58,275 nucleotides of DNA from Candidatus Korobacter versatilis. GTDB taxonomy: Bacteria; Acidobacteriota; Terriglobia; Terriglobales; Acidobacteriaceae. Positions 51,024-58,275 of this stretch are shown piece after piece (within the stretch, counting starts at the first letter, position 1; each line of letters starts with the position of its first letter). Made by a program: the position numbers and the translations under genes. Location: contig JACPNR010000001.1 of NCBI GenBank assembly GCA_016185395.1, positions 1-58,275 on the forward strand, in the 5' to 3' direction. The notes under the pieces are model-generated. The model worked only from the letters and a program-made list of their open reading frames with translations, was not told where the DNA came from and searched no databases.

Positions 51024-51119
51024 GGTAGAGACGGCCTACTGGCCGTCTCTGTTCGCACGACCAATAGTGTGTGTGCCCCATCCCCGCCGCGGCGGGCTTC
51101 TGGGAGGAACACCCTCCCG

Positions 51120-51177
51120 CGCTACTCGTTCCCGATCAGCGTCCATCCGCGTTCATCTGCGGCGGCTACCGTTCTTC
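51120..51177. repeat. Extragenic repeat with CGTTCATCTGCGGC-like words
   Basis: GATCAGCGTCCATCCGCGTTCATCTGCGGC is a run of CGTCCATC/CGTTCATC words. Such runs are frequent in soil-bacterial intergenic DNA, to my recollection. Nothing else is seen between gvpG and the next gene. Confidence 0.4.
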
Positions 51178-51381
51178 TCAGTCGCTGGGATAGTGCAGCT
51201 CGAAGAACGCTTCCACGCTCGTCTTCAACTGCGCCTCGATGGCTTCCTTGCCACCCTCGAGCACGTGCATGGTGCAGCGCGCTTCGCGTCCGTTCTTCAA
51301 TTGGATGGCCGCGTCGCCGACCGCTTCCACCTCATCCGCCGGCAGCAGACGCATGCCATAGACCAGCACCAGATTCGCCAT
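51178..51381 (-). CDS. Hypothetical protein, 67 aa
   Basis: Starts MANLVLVYGMRLLPADEVEA. Strand-rich, acidic, ends FFELHYPSD. No family is recognised. TACAAT on the minus strand ends 6 nt before the ATG, which suggests a leaderless mRNA. It is divergent from the next gene with only 36 bp between starts. Confidence 0.6.
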   Translation of the reverse strand: MANLVLVYGMRLLPADEVEAVGDAAIQLKNGREARCTMHVLEGGKEAIEAQLKTSVEAFFELHYPSD

Positions 51382-51417
51382 GCCGGGATTGTACCGGCTA
51401 CGATAGAATCCGCGGTG

Positions 51418-52170
51418 ATGCGCCACACGCTCGCACTTCTCACGCTTTGCGCCGCGGCCTTCGCGCCCATCGCTTTCGGGCAGGACCAGCCCCAGCAACC
51501 ACCGGCCACGGAACCGAAGCCGCCCGAGGTCCACGTCACCTACCTCAACGTGTGCACCCCGCCTGAGGACGAGAAGCAGCTGCTCACCGCTTCCCTCGCG
51601 CACATTTCCATGAAGCCTCCCTTCGCCAGTGACTTCGAGGTCGCTCGCGGACGCACCGGCGCGACCACCGGAGAACTCGCCGCCAAGCTTGCCGGCGGCG
51701 CGCTGCCGCCCTCCAGTTGGGTCCGCGTGCGCCGCGAGTTCGCGAGCGGCTACTACGCCAACGTGCAGTACTCCATGACCCGCGACGAAAGCGGCATCGC
51801 CGAGGTCCTCGTCTTCCGCGTGCGCGACCCCAGGGAAGTGATGCAGGTGGCCATCAGCGACGGCGTCACTTCAACCGACCCCGCTGCGGTCCTTGCCACC
51901 GACACGCCGGCGGCGCGCATCAAGATCGAGCGCTTTGGCAAATCGTCGGTCGGATTGGCGCATTGCCCCGGCGCCGACCAGAAGGAATACCAGCCGCTGT
52001 TCCGCAGCGCCAACCAGGTGCTCGCCTCCTACCGCGACCTCATGGGCATCCGCAAGACCGTGCCGGCAGAGTTCGCTCGCATCGGCGGAGCCGCGACAGG
52101 GAAGACCGCTGCGGCAGCTACGAAGAAGCCAGCCACCACCGCCCCAAAGCCCAAAGCACAGAAGCCGTGA
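51418..52170 (+). CDS. Exported hypothetical protein, 250 aa
   Basis: Signal peptide MRHTLALLTLCAAAFAPIAFG, then a Pro/Gln stretch, a globular domain (about 38-215, VHVTYLNVCTPPEDEKQLLTASLAHI, RVRREFASGYYANVQYSMTRDES) and an Ala/Lys/Pro tail. Two Cys (about 47 and 191) could form a disulfide. I do not recognise the family. TAGAAT is 8 nt before the ATG. Confidence 0.75.
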   Translation: MRHTLALLTLCAAAFAPIAFGQDQPQQPPATEPKPPEVHVTYLNVCTPPEDEKQLLTASLAHISMKPPFASDFEVARGRTGATTGELAAKLAGGALPPSSWVRVRREFASGYYANVQYSMTRDESGIAEVLVFRVRDPREVMQVAISDGVTSTDPAAVLATDTPAARIKIERFGKSSVGLAHCPGADQKEYQPLFRSANQVLASYRDLMGIRKTVPAEFARIGGAATGKTAAAATKKPATTAPKPKAQKP

Positions 52171-52299
52171 CGCCGGCGCGGTCCGGCATTTACACTGCCC
52201 AGTCTGCATCTTTGCTCTGCCCCACGCATCCATAAGTAGCCGCACCTTGGCCGCTGTCCATACTGTTAGCAGCCAGCGGCCGACAGCTAGGAGCTGATT

Positions 52300-53235
52300 T
52301 TGGCGAACTCCGTCCGCAACACCGTGATCCTCGGCTCGGGATGCTCCGGGCTCACCGCCGCCATCTACGCCGCGCGCGCCAACCTGAAGCCGCTCGTCAT
52401 CGAAGGCCACGAGCCCGGCGGACAGCTCTCGCTCACCACGCTGGTCGAGAACTTCCCCGGCTTCCCCGATGGCATCCAGGGGCCAGAACTGATCGAGAAC
52501 ATGCGCAAGCAGGCGCAACGCTTCGGCGCCGAGCTCAAGCAGGGCCACCTGGTGAAGGCCGACTTGGGCAAGCGTCCGTTCGTCCTCGACTTCGGCAAAG
52601 AGCAGATCGAGACCATGACGCTCATCATCGCCTCCGGCGCCTCCGCGCGCTGGCTCGGACTCCCCAGCGAACAGGCCCTCATCGGCCACGGCGTCTCCTC
52701 CTGCGCTACCTGCGACGGCTTCTTCTTCAACGGGAAAGAGATCACGGTGATCGGGGGAGGGGACTCGGCCATGGAAGAGGCCCTGTTTCTCACCCGCTTC
52801 GCCACCAAGGTCACGCTCATCCATCGCCGCAGCGAGTTCCGCGCCTCGAAGATCATGCTGGAGCGCGCCCGCGCCCATAAGCAGATCGAGTTCATGACCG
52901 ATACAGTCGTGGACGAGGTTTACGACGTCACGAAGCAAGAGGTCACGGGCCTCAAATTGCGTAACCTCAAGACCGGCAAGGCCTGGGATTTCCCCACCAG
53001 CGCCATGTTCCTTGGCATCGGACACGTGCCCAACGCCAGGATGTTCGCGGGCCAGCTCGACATGGATGAAGAGGGCTACCTCCTCGCCAAGGGCTACGTG
53101 ATGACGCGCGTCCCCGGCGTCTTTGCTTCCGGTGACGTGGTCGATCGGCGCTACCGCCAGGCCGTCACCGCCGCCGGCACCGGCTGCATGGCGGCACTCG
53201 AGGCGGAGAAGTTTCTGGAAGAGAATGGACGCTAA
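52300..53235 (+). CDS. trxB: Thioredoxin reductase family flavoprotein
   Basis: FAD motif GSGCSGLTAAIYAARANLKP, redox pair CATC in SSCATCDGFFF, NAD(P) motif IGGGDSAMEEALFL, C-terminal GVFASGDVVDRRYRQAVTAAGTGCMAALEAEKFL. It reduces thioredoxin using NADPH. The start is TTG 52300 with AGGAG upstream. Length (311 aa) and architecture are standard. Confidence 0.95.
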   Translation: MANSVRNTVILGSGCSGLTAAIYAARANLKPLVIEGHEPGGQLSLTTLVENFPGFPDGIQGPELIENMRKQAQRFGAELKQGHLVKADLGKRPFVLDFGKEQIETMTLIIASGASARWLGLPSEQALIGHGVSSCATCDGFFFNGKEITVIGGGDSAMEEALFLTRFATKVTLIHRRSEFRASKIMLERARAHKQIEFMTDTVVDEVYDVTKQEVTGLKLRNLKTGKAWDFPTSAMFLGIGHVPNARMFAGQLDMDEEGYLLAKGYVMTRVPGVFASGDVVDRRYRQAVTAAGTGCMAALEAEKFLEENGR

Positions 53236-53287
53236 GCCATTCATTATAAATAGATTGACGGCACATAGCGGTTGAATGCGCGCTAAA

Positions 53288-53383
53288 ATATCTATAAGAG
53301 ATATCTGACAGAGTGCAGGACGTCATGGCCTGGGCCGACGCGATTTTTCTTGACTTGACACTCTGCTAGATATATCTCTAAGA
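53288..53383 (+). promoter_or_regulatory. PadR-gene promoter with two AT-rich operator palindromes
   Basis: ATATCT-ATAAG-AGATAT (53288-53304) and AGATATATCT (53368-53377). The second overlaps the spacer of TTGACA (53355-53360) and a weak -10. The likely operator of the PadR regulator lies just downstream. Confidence 0.65.
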
Positions 53384-53386
53384 CTC

Positions 53387-53980
53387 ATGGCAGTTGCCAC
53401 GCGCGACCGCAGCACCACCGACTACGCTGTCCTCGGCATGCTCACCCTGAGGCCGATGTCCGGATACGACATCCGCGCGACCATCGCCGAGAGCGTCGCG
53501 TATTTCTGGACGGAGAGCTACGGTCAGATCTATCCCACTCTCAAGCGGCTGACCAAGGAAAGGCTGGTCACGCGCCGTAGCGAAAGATCGGGTGGCCGCG
53601 AGCGCCACATCTATGCCATCACCGCCGAAGGGCGGGAGGCGCTGGCGGAGTGGATCGTGCGGCCGGCGCAGCCGCGGCCGCCGCGCAACGAGTTGCTCTT
53701 CAAGCTCTTTTTCGCGCGCCACGTCCCGCCCGCCGAGGCCGCCGCGCAGGTGGAGCGGTTCCGCGCCGAGCAGGAAAGGGCAGTCGCCCGCTTCCGCGCC
53801 GTCGAGCAGGAGCTCTACGACCGCCACGCCAATAATCCCGACCTCGCGTACTGGCTCATCACCCTCCGCTACGGACAGCTCGAGGCCGAAGCGCTGCTGC
53901 GCTGGTCGGCGGAAGCGGGCGAGATCCTGCAGGAACTCAACGCGGCCGCGGCGCCGCGCGGTACACGAGGAGAGAAGTGA
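53387..53980 (+). CDS. PadR-family regulator, 197 aa
   Basis: Winged helix: TDYAVLGMLTLRPMSGYDIRATIAESVAYFWTESYGQIYPTLKRLTKERLVTRRSERSGGRERHIYAITAEGREALAEWI-type blocks, followed by the long C-terminal dimerisation helices of the AphA/PadR-s1 type. It is a phenolic-acid or multidrug-type repressor class. The target is probably its own operon with the adjacent SDR. The stop overlaps the next start. Confidence 0.93.
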   Translation: MAVATRDRSTTDYAVLGMLTLRPMSGYDIRATIAESVAYFWTESYGQIYPTLKRLTKERLVTRRSERSGGRERHIYAITAEGREALAEWIVRPAQPRPPRNELLFKLFFARHVPPAEAAAQVERFRAEQERAVARFRAVEQELYDRHANNPDLAYWLITLRYGQLEAEALLRWSAEAGEILQELNAAAAPRGTRGEK

Positions 53981-54726
53981 TCTGGCTGAGCTTCCTGGCT
54001 TATAGCTTTGGCCTTGCCGTGCTACTAGCGCTGCGCGGCGCGCGGCCGCCGCTCTCCGCTGCGGTGGGACCTTCCGCGGGCGCCGCCATGAAGGTCCGCC
54101 GGGTTCTGATCGTTGGTTCCACTGGAGGCACCGGACGCCAGCTCGTGGCGCGGGCGCTGGAGCGGGGCTATGAAGTCACCGCATTGGCGCGGAATCCCGC
54201 TGCGCTCGCGATGGAGCATCCGCAGCTCACGGTGGTGCGCGGCGACGTGCTCGACCGCGCGTCGCTGGACGCGGCCGTCCACGGGCAGGACGCGGTGGTG
54301 TCGGCGCTCGGCCACAAGCAGTTCTATCGTCCCACGCGAATCCAGTCCGCCGGCACAGCGAACCTGCTGGCCGTGATGGCAGGGCATGGCGTGCGCCGCT
54401 TCGTCTGCGAGACCTCCCTCGGCCTTGGCGATAGCGCCGGCCGCCTGGGCCTGCTGTTCACGCTGTTCGTCATCCCGGTGATATTGCCGTTTTACTTCTG
54501 GGACAAAGCGCGGCAGGAACGCATCATTTCGGAAAGCGCCGCACACTGGACCATCGTGCGGCCCGGGACGCTGACGAACGGCCCGCGCCGTGGCCGCTAC
54601 CGCCACGGTCGAGTTGGAAACCTTCTCTGGGGCGGCTGGATCGCGCGCGCGGACGTGGCCGACTTCATGCTCAACCAGCTGGAGAGCGATACGTACCTCA
54701 AGGCCGCGCCGGGGATCTGCTCGTAA
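53977..54726 (+). CDS. NAD(P)-binding SDR-like protein with N-terminal helix, 249 aa
   Basis: GTG 53977 overlaps the PadR stop (GTGA). An N-terminal hydrophobic helix (MIWLSFLAYSFGLAVLLAL) precedes the atypical-SDR Rossmann motif GSTGGTGRQLVARALERGYEVTALAR. Then LTVVRGDVLD and TIVRPGTLTNG match the NAD(P)H-binding (NmrA/BVR-B-like) group. The substrate is unknown. If the start is at the internal Met before KVRRVLIVG, the helix would not be present. Confidence 0.87.
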   Translation: MIWLSFLAYSFGLAVLLALRGARPPLSAAVGPSAGAAMKVRRVLIVGSTGGTGRQLVARALERGYEVTALARNPAALAMEHPQLTVVRGDVLDRASLDAAVHGQDAVVSALGHKQFYRPTRIQSAGTANLLAVMAGHGVRRFVCETSLGLGDSAGRLGLLFTLFVIPVILPFYFWDKARQERIISESAAHWTIVRPGTLTNGPRRGRYRHGRVGNLLWGGWIARADVADFMLNQLESDTYLKAAPGICS

Positions 54727-54738
54727 GCGAGCGCTCTC

Positions 54739-55293
54739 CTATTCCCCCGGTTCGGCAGGCGTCTCGACCGCTTCGGCTTCGAGCGCGGTGAGCACCTCGT
54801 CATCGACCTCCCAATGCTTGAGGATGCTGATGGCCGTGCGCGAGCCGTAGCCGGCGCGGACCAGTGCCCGGAAGACGCGCGCCGTCTGCTTCTGATCGGT
54901 GGGTTTCTTCAGCCGCTTGCGCTGGAGGAAGGCGCGCGCCAGCTTCTCTTCATTCGAGCCTTCATAGGCGGCGGAGACGCTCTTCTCGATCACGTCGCTG
55001 TGGACGCCCTTGGCCTTGAGCTCGCTGACCACGCGGAAGCGCCCGAACTTCTCGTTGTCCTTGCGATAGCTGGAATACGCGGCGGCGAAGTTCGAGTCGT
55101 TGAGATACTTCTGCTCCTTCAGCCGCGCGACGACTCGCTCGATGAGCTGCGCGCCGTCCGGTTGCGTCGCAACGCGCTGGCGCATCAGCCGCTTGAGCTC
55201 CGCGACCGAGCGCATCCGGCGGCCGAGCGCGCCGATGGCGTACTCGTAGAGCGCAGCTTCGTCGTACGCCTTGCGCGCGCGGCGGAAAGTCAT
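54739..55293 (-). CDS. recX: RecX regulatory protein
   Basis: RecX repeats are visible: ALYEYAIGALGRRMRSVAELKRLMRQR, VARLKEQKYLNDSNFAAAYSSYRKD, RRVVSELKAKGV-like blocks. RecX caps RecA filaments to limit recombination. recA is not in the window. Length 184 aa. Convergent with the SDR gene. Confidence 0.93.
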   Translation of the reverse strand: MTFRRARKAYDEAALYEYAIGALGRRMRSVAELKRLMRQRVATQPDGAQLIERVVARLKEQKYLNDSNFAAAYSSYRKDNEKFGRFRVVSELKAKGVHSDVIEKSVSAAYEGSNEEKLARAFLQRKRLKKPTDQKQTARVFRALVRAGYGSRTAISILKHWEVDDEVLTALEAEAVETPAEPGE

Positions 55294-55317
55294 GCGGGCA
55301 TTCTAGTCCTGCGCACG

Positions 55318-55432
55318 AAAGTCCAATAACGACAGGAGGAGGAGAGGAGGGGAGGAAGAACCTCAAGGCGAAGGCGCGAACGGGAACCCGTTCCCCAAGC
55401 CTCCTCTCCTCCCATCCTCCTGTTTTTATTTC
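55318..55432. repeat. Purine/pyrimidine word-like quasi-palindrome
   Basis: CAGGAGGAGGAGAGGAGGGG on the left faces CCTCCTCTCCTCCCATCCTCCTG on the right, and GAACGGG-AACCCGTTCC forms an inner stem. It has strong strand asymmetry, may form a triplex or hairpin, and follows the same design as other word-like repeats. Confidence 0.65.
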
Positions 55433-55446
55433 TGCGCGCAACAAAG

Positions 55447-55468
55447 GACGCTCGCCGAAGCGAGCGTC
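55447..55468 (-). terminator. Intrinsic terminator after pilT
   Basis: Perfect 9-bp stem GACGCTCGC/GCGAGCGTC with TTCG tetraloop on the minus strand, followed by CTTTGTTG. It lies 17 nt after the pilT stop. Confidence 0.8.
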
Positions 55469-55485
55469 TTTTGACCCATGGTGAA

Positions 55486-56607
55486 CTATCCCTGATGTCC
55501 GGCGGACTGCATCTGCTCGCGGGCGGAATCGGCGGTGGAGCCGATGCCCTGGACGCGCAGCTTGAAGTCGTCGGGGTTGGAAGCGTTCTCGAGCGCGGTG
55601 TCGTAGTCAATCAGGTTCTGCGTGTACAGGTCGTAGAGCGACTGATCGAACGTCTGCATGCCGTACTGCGAAACGCCGGCGGCGAGCGCTTCCTTGATGG
55701 AGCGCGTCTTCTCCGGCGTGATGATGCACTCGCGGATGTACGCGGTGGAAACGAGCACCTCGATGGCCGGCACGCGGCCTTGTCCGTCGGCGCGCTTGAC
55801 CAGGCGTTGTGAGATGACGGCGCGCAGCGTGGCCGCGAGCTGCATGCGGACCTGCTTCTGCTCCGGCGGCGGGAACACGCTGATGATGCGGTTGATGGTC
55901 TCGACCGCGTCCAGCGTGTGCAAGGTGGAGAAGACCAGGTGGCCGGTCTCGGCGGCGTGCAGCGCCGTCCCGATGGTCTCGAGGTCACGCATTTCGCCGA
56001 CCAGGATGATGTCCGGGTCCTGGCGCAGGCTGGCGCGGAGCGCCGAGCCGAACGACGGCGTATCCACTTCCACCTCGCGCTGGTTGACGAAGCCTTTCTT
56101 GTCGCGGTGCAGGAACTCGATCGGGTCCTCGATGGTGATGATGTGCTCGGGCCGGGTGGAGTTGATGCGATCGAGCATGGCGGCGAGCGTGGTCGATTTG
56201 CCGGAACCGGTGACGCCGGTGACGAGCACCATGCCGCGAGCTTCCTCGCAGATCTTCTCGATGATCTTCGGCATGTAGAGCTCTTCGAGCGGCTTGATCT
56301 TGGTAGGGATGACGCGGAGCACCAAGCCCACGTTGCCGCGTTGCTGGAAGACGTTCACACGGAAGCGTCCGAGGCCGGCGACGCCGTAGGCCATGTCGAG
56401 CTCGGCGCTCTCTTTGAACTTCTGCTTTTGCCGGTTGCTCATCATGCTGAACGCCATGTTCAGCATGTCTTCGGCGGAGATGCGGGGCTGGTCGGTGAGC
56501 GGGAGCAGGTCGCCGTCGAGCCGGACGTGGGGGAAGTTGCCGACCTTGAGGTGCAAGTCGGAGGCCTTCCGCTCCATCGCTATCTTCAACAGGTCATCAA
56601 TGTGCAT
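55486..56607 (-). CDS. pilT: Type IV pilus retraction ATPase PilT
   Basis: PilT depolymerises type IV pili (twitching). Visible are the N-terminal PAS-like domain (KASDLHLKVGNFPHVRLDG), Walker A GVTGSGKST, Asp box TIEDPIEFLH, Walker B VGEMRDLET, His box STLHT, and YIRECIITPEK near the place of the AIRNLIRE motif. Length 373. Here it stands alone. Confidence 0.95.
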   Translation of the reverse strand: MHIDDLLKIAMERKASDLHLKVGNFPHVRLDGDLLPLTDQPRISAEDMLNMAFSMMSNRQKQKFKESAELDMAYGVAGLGRFRVNVFQQRGNVGLVLRVIPTKIKPLEELYMPKIIEKICEEARGMVLVTGVTGSGKSTTLAAMLDRINSTRPEHIITIEDPIEFLHRDKKGFVNQREVEVDTPSFGSALRASLRQDPDIILVGEMRDLETIGTALHAAETGHLVFSTLHTLDAVETINRIISVFPPPEQKQVRMQLAATLRAVISQRLVKRADGQGRVPAIEVLVSTAYIRECIITPEKTRSIKEALAAGVSQYGMQTFDQSLYDLYTQNLIDYDTALENASNPDDFKLRVQGIGSTADSAREQMQSAGHQG

Positions 56608-56846
56608 GGCTTACCCGTGGGTTGCTGCGAGCTAAAAGCTTGCTGCGAGTGGGGCTGAACGTATCACTTTAGGCGGGTTTTCGCAATCAGCCTCTCACCT
56701 GAAGCGGCGCCTTTTGCGGCCTTGCAACTGATTGGCGGCAGGGGACTTTTCCACGCCGCCTTAGCTACGACAACCCGAGCACCTGCGGGAGGGTTCCAAC
56801 CTACCGAGCGCTTTCGTCCGCGACCATATCTTTGTTGGAGGGCCCC

Positions 56847-57995
56847 TTGTTCTGTCCTGAGTGCGGCACCCGGAACCCGGAAGAGAACCGATTCTGCGGC
56901 ATGTGCGGCGAAAGCCTGCCCGACCGAACCGAACGCAAGGCCGGCAGCAGACCGGCGGCGGCGACGCCTGTCTCGCCGACACCCGTTCCTCCGACCCTAA
57001 CGCGAGTCGTGGACAACGAACCTGCGGCCCACTCCGAGAAGTGGGTGGAGGCTGCGCCGAGCGCGGCGAACCCGGCCGCTTCGACGCCAGCGACTTCATC
57101 CGATCCATCGCGCGCGCTGGTCGATTCGCTGGCGGCGCGGCGCGGCGACCGGGAAGACACGAGAGAAGAGCGGCGCGGACGCCGCGAGGTTTCTTCGTCC
57201 TCCTCGCAGTCCTTCCTCGGACTGGGCAGCGCGGATTACGAACCTCCGCAGCGCGAGATCAGTTGGCGCTTCTGGGCGCTGATGCTGGTGCTGCTCGGCG
57301 TGGTCGCGTTGTTCGGCTTGCAGTGGCGCTCGAACCGCTTGCGCGCGGAGCAGAACAAGCCGCAACCGGCGCAGACGCAGCCGGCGGACCAGACCTCCAC
57401 CGGTGACCAGACCAATCCCGCCGGACCGGCGAGCGGCGAGGCGCAGCCGAACGATTCCGGCGCGCCGGCGTCCACCGCCGATGCGCAGCAGAACAGGACG
57501 ACGACCGACACCACCGGCACGAAGGACAAATCGGCGCCGCCGGCAGCCGACGAACCGAAGACGCCGAAAACGCCGAAGGGCGCCCAGCCGAAGCCGGAAG
57601 CAAGCGCAACGCCCGAGGGCGAGGCGTCTCCGCAGGGTGATGGCGACAAACCCATCGACGACGCGGCCGAGCCGAAGACAACTACATCCTTACGCGAAGC
57701 GAGCGACGCTCCCGTCCGGCAGGCGGAGAGCCTGATCGCGAGCGGCGACTGCAACGGCGCGGTGCGGGTGCTGCGCAACGCGGGCAGCAATCCGCGCGCG
57801 CTCACCAAACTCGGCGCCATGTACCTGACCGGGACGTGCGTGGGTACGGACCGCGTGACCGCTTACACCTGGTTCTCGCAGGCCTTCAACGCCGATCCGC
57901 ACAACCTGCGGCTCGAGAGCACCCGCCGGATGGTGTGGCGGCAGATGTCCGACGACGAGCGCGCCAAGGTCGAGCAGGGCGTCGGCGGGCGCTAA
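56847..57995 (+). CDS. Zinc-ribbon membrane protein with disordered linker and SEL1/TPR-like C-terminus, 382 aa
   Basis: TTG 56847 has GGAGGGCCCC directly upstream. The N-terminal ribbon is CPECGTRNPEENRFCGMCG (two CxxC). A Pro/Ala linker and a basic segment lead to one TM helix (FWALMLVLLGVVALFGLQW, about 145-165). A long Pro/Thr/Lys disordered region follows (about 175-290), then a SEL1-like domain (NPRALTKLGAMYLTGTCVGTDRVTAYTWFSQAFNADP). Domain order suggests a cytosolic zinc sensor tied to a periplasmic repeat. Function unknown. Confidence 0.83.
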   Translation: MFCPECGTRNPEENRFCGMCGESLPDRTERKAGSRPAAATPVSPTPVPPTLTRVVDNEPAAHSEKWVEAAPSAANPAASTPATSSDPSRALVDSLAARRGDREDTREERRGRREVSSSSSQSFLGLGSADYEPPQREISWRFWALMLVLLGVVALFGLQWRSNRLRAEQNKPQPAQTQPADQTSTGDQTNPAGPASGEAQPNDSGAPASTADAQQNRTTTDTTGTKDKSAPPAADEPKTPKTPKGAQPKPEASATPEGEASPQGDGDKPIDDAAEPKTTTSLREASDAPVRQAESLIASGDCNGAVRVLRNAGSNPRALTKLGAMYLTGTCVGTDRVTAYTWFSQAFNADPHNLRLESTRRMVWRQMSDDERAKVEQGVGGR

Positions 57996-58069
57996 AGCAG
58001 TTTCCGGTCTCCTGTTTCCGGTTTCCCGAACTAGCTTCGCGTCCTCCCCCTCCCCTCCCCCGGTATAAT
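57996..58069 (+). promoter_or_regulatory. Promoter ahead of repeat array
   Basis: Extended -10 GGTATAAT (58064-58069) after a C/T-rich tract. The left part, 58004-58033, has TTTCCGGT-type word repeats. The promoter points toward the array on the right. Confidence 0.6.
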
Positions 58070-58275
58070 CCGACGCGAAGGGTTTGTTTTCAGCGAGTTG
58101 GGGAGATAAATCCCCAAAGAATCCCCAGGAAATCCCCGGGGATTTGCCCGAAATCCCCAAGAATCCCCGGGGATTCCCGAGGTATCCCCAGAGATTCGGT
58201 TCGTTATGAGAATGAGCGACTGAAACCGGCAGGCACACCCTGCCTTATTTTCAGTATGACAGAACCGGTAGGGCA
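58070..58275 (+). ncRNA. Candidate RNA or control region: phased AATCCCC array with hairpin
   Basis: ATCCCC starts at 58110, 58121, 58132, 58153, 58163 and 58184, with complementary GGGGAT copies between (for example CCCCGGGG palindromes at about 58134 and 58166). Steps of 10-11 or 21 nt keep the copies on one face of the helix. A short GGCAGG/CCTGCC hairpin followed by TTATTTT (58228-58251) could end a transcript of about 180 nt started at 58064. No ORF. The element may continue beyond the window. Confidence 0.4.

Noticed and set aside
58100..58196. CRISPR-like array at the right end
   Set aside because: Units are 6-7 nt with 10-11 nt period. There are no 25-40 nt direct repeats or unique spacers and no cas genes.

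Overview
The window looks like a chromosomal segment of a diderm, GC-rich bacterium, most likely an Acidobacteriota member of the Terriglobia/Koribacter type. This is inferred from the protein repertoire: lipid A genes, lnt, short-form SahH, M13 peptidase, PilT, DehI-like protein, PadR/ArsR/SRPBCC modules, and genes packed with intergenic palindromes. No rRNA is present, and there is one tRNA, Ser(GGA).

Layout. 1-2.6 kb is an eroded accessory zone: a 5'-truncated RHS gene running off the left edge, a small unknown gene, and a frameshifted REP-associated transposase (RAYT) remnant among palindromes. 2.8-9 kb holds a LuxR-type regulator with a degenerate receiver, a SYLF protein, a cytochrome c lipoprotein, a lipid A-type acyltransferase, lpxD, a P-loop GTPase/ATPase and a DehI-like protein. 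9-15.6 kb holds a RibD-C reductase, an APC permease with a tiny membrane partner, lnt, and prfB with its programmed +1 frameshift. 15.7-17.2 kb is a compact MerR cassette, with two 19-20 bp-spacer promoters and a 39-residue exported peptide ending in a Cys cluster, followed by an intact RAYT in a field of REP-like palindromes. 17.4-19.8 kb is a KefB-type antiporter led by two tiny genes (zinc ribbon and one-TM). 20-26.4 kb is methyl-cycle genes metK-ahcY, a DinB/BstA-like protein and a TldD/TldE pair. 26.5-30.9 kb holds bacterioferritin, tRNA-Ser, M13 peptidase, a hydrolase and a DUF2911 protein.

31-37.6 kb is a beta-oxidation operon in fadN-fadA-fadE order (as in Bacillus subtilis). A perfect FadR-box-like palindrome lies inside its promoter. 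Two extra genes interrupt it, one of them a GxxExxY gene bracketed by 32-bp inverted repeats made of CACGAAGG units. 37.6-42 kb holds an ArsR/SRPBCC pair, a HAMP-SpoIIE phosphatase, an ABM-domain membrane protein and a guanine-deaminase-like enzyme.

42.2-51 kb is a gas vesicle locus: a tandem Get3/ArsA ATPase, three GvpF/L proteins, three GvpA/J-type shell proteins, GvpK, GvpG, and an embedded histidine kinase (with a five-Cys sensor region) plus single-domain response regulator. No gvpN is present in the window. 51-58 kb holds a secreted unknown, trxB, a PadR-SDR operon, recX, pilT and a zinc-ribbon membrane protein. The window ends with a promoter followed by a helically phased AATCCCC array and a small terminator-like hairpin, possibly an unannotated RNA.

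Recurring themes: many start codons lie exactly 6 nt after a -10 hexamer (probable leaderless mRNAs). Many gene junctions carry quasi-palindromic, word-like repeats unique to each site. Several REP-like palindrome families accompany RAYT genes.
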